Source: Mariniphaga sp.
Lineage (GTDB): Bacteria; Bacteroidota; Bacteroidia; Bacteroidales; Prolixibacteraceae
Assembly: GCA_013203525.1 (NCBI GenBank)
Contig: JABMQB010000449.1
Span: 1 to 5,888 of the forward strand
Reading direction: 5' to 3'
Length of the DNA: 5,888 nucleotides
The notes below the pieces were generated by a model, which made no database searches, was not told where the DNA came from, and worked only from the letters and a program-made list of their open reading frames with translations. Both the position numbers and the translations under genes were made by a program. This document shows positions 5,241-5,888 of the stretch, one piece after another. The first letter of the stretch is position 1. The number at the start of each line of letters is the position of its first letter.

Positions 5241-5888
5241 TTATTTTAAGAGAATTATCTTCTTGGTAGAAGACAACCCTCCTATACGATGTTTGCAGAA
5301 ATAGATTCCGTTGGCTAGTTTTTTGCCATTAGAATCTTTGCCATTCCAAACAACTTTGTGGGTTGTTTGATTAAGGGACCAAGTTCTTATAACTTGTCCT
5401 TTGATGTTGAAAACAGTTATTTCACTTCTTGCAGGTCCGACCTGCAAGGATGAAAAAGATATTGTTGTTGAATTTCTGAATGGGTTTGGGTAGATTGAAA
5501 TCATTGGTGTTGAATCATTTAGAATTGGATTAGTTGATGTTGAATCAGAGATGTTTACAACGAAAGGTTCTGACCATTCAGAAATTGAATTGTGGCATAA
5601 TTCGTTAAGAAAATACCATTGATCAGCAATTTGAACCTTGATTGCATATTCTCCATATTGGGAATAGGAATGAGAAGCTTCAAATGTGCTTCCTGAAGGT
5701 TGAAGTTCAGTCCATTCTGTGAATTCATTATCTCCCCAGTCAATTCGGATTGAGATGCTGTCATTGTCAGGATCTGTTGCAGTAATAGAGAAAGTTAATT
5801 CTTCTCCGATAATTCCTGAAGTTGGACCTTGAAGTTGTGCAATTGGCATGTAGTTCCAGCTATAAAGGTCACAGTAGTATGGTCCTAT
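5241..5888 (-). CDS. Secreted protein fragment: PKD-like domain plus T9SS/FlgD-like C-terminal sorting domain, 5' end outside window
   Basis: The minus frame is open to the right edge: codons before the ATG at 5849 read YYCDLYSWNY, so 215 residues of a larger protein are visible and that ATG is probably internal. A PKD-like Ig domain (about 5843-5550) shows GPTSG, TFSITATDPDND, DWGD, SHSYSQYGEYAIKV and SEWSEPFVV. A short linker leads to a C-terminal domain (about 5507-5244) with IYPNPFRNSTTISFS, VFNIKGQVIRTW, WNGKDSNGKKLANGIYF and a final KKIILLK. Such ends resemble T9SS type A sorting signals and FlgD Ig-like modules of secreted FCB-group proteins. Two segments look inserted: WYFLNELCHN in the PKD domain and LQVGPAR in the sorting domain, both encoded by palindromic DNA. 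The catalytic or binding part lies outside the window. The gene converges on the HExxH gene. Confidence 0.85.
   Translation of the reverse strand: MGPYYCDLYSWNYMPIAQLQGPTSGIIGEELTFSITATDPDNDSISIRIDWGDNEFTEWTELQPSGSTFEASHSYSQYGEYAIKVQIADQWYFLNELCHNSISEWSEPFVVNISDSTSTNPILNDSTPMISIYPNPFRNSTTISFSSLQVGPARSEITVFNIKGQVIRTWSLNQTTHKVVWNGKDSNGKKLANGIYFCKHRIGGLSSTKKIILLK
5428..5448. repeat. Perfect palindrome inside a coding sequence, copy D of GTCYGAC family
   Basis: Arms CTTGCAGGTC (5428-5437) and GACCTGCAAG (5439-5448) are perfect 10-base inverted repeats around one C. It lies in the minus-strand secreted protein gene, where it encodes LQVGPAR in frame, between ISFS and SEITVFNIKGQ. Confidence 0.75.
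5593..5618. repeat. Imperfect palindrome within the PKD-like domain
   Basis: TGGCAT (5593-5598) and ATACCA (5613-5618) are near-inverted ends, with partial pairing inward (TTC with GAA). The stretch encodes the extra residues around WYFLNELCHN on the minus strand. Pairing is imperfect and the element assignment is tentative. Confidence 0.4.

Overview
The window is moderately AT-rich bacterial DNA that uses the standard genetic code. Its layout is compact: one gene cut by the left edge, a two-gene operon, a single gene, and one gene cut by the right edge on the opposite strand. The surface protein on the left has the 'ETDPQVG...KWC' opening and VGIGTTxP-type repeats that I associate with Patescibacteria (CPR) and Omnitrophota. 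The HELWH-motif protein is also of a type I associate with Patescibacteria. The right-hand protein ends in a FlgD/T9SS-like sorting domain more typical of FCB-group lineages such as Cloacimonadota. The lineage is therefore uncertain; an uncultured candidate-phylum bacterium is the safest reading.

Layout: 1-2613 (+) is the 3' part of a large repetitive tail-fibre-like surface protein. 2614-2854 holds an intergenic hairpin and palindrome cluster followed by a promoter. 2855-4192 (+) encodes a radical SAM/SPASM enzyme with a C-terminal PqqD-like recognition domain. 4185-4337 (+) is a 50-codon gene for a peptide very rich in Cys and Asp; it overlaps the enzyme gene by 8 bases and has its own strong ribosome binding site. 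A clear intrinsic terminator follows at 4363-4404. 4455-5126 (+) is a very AT-rich gene for a HExxH-type putative metalloprotein. 5125-5240 holds a second copy of the intergenic hairpin module and a minus-strand terminator. 5241-5888 (-) is the C-terminal part of a secreted protein with a PKD-like domain and a sorting domain.

The most interesting content is the operon at about 2786-4404. A SPASM maturase with a fused RiPP recognition element is co-transcribed with a small peptide containing 8 Cys and 13 Asp in 50 residues. This is the architecture of a thioether-forming (ranthipeptide-like) RiPP pathway. Five of the eight cysteines have Asp at +4 (CX3D), the spacing of the known Cys-Asp thioether peptide freyrasin. 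The maturase comes before its substrate, carries its recognition domain at the C-terminus, and lacks the usual last SPASM cysteine. No exporter is visible; the neighbouring HExxH protein is only a speculative candidate for leader removal.

The operon and the HExxH gene lie between two direct copies of a roughly 80-base hairpin module. A short palindrome centred on GTCYGAC occurs four times, once inside the coding sequence of the right-hand gene. This suggests a cassette bounded by repeats in a genome populated by small palindromic elements.
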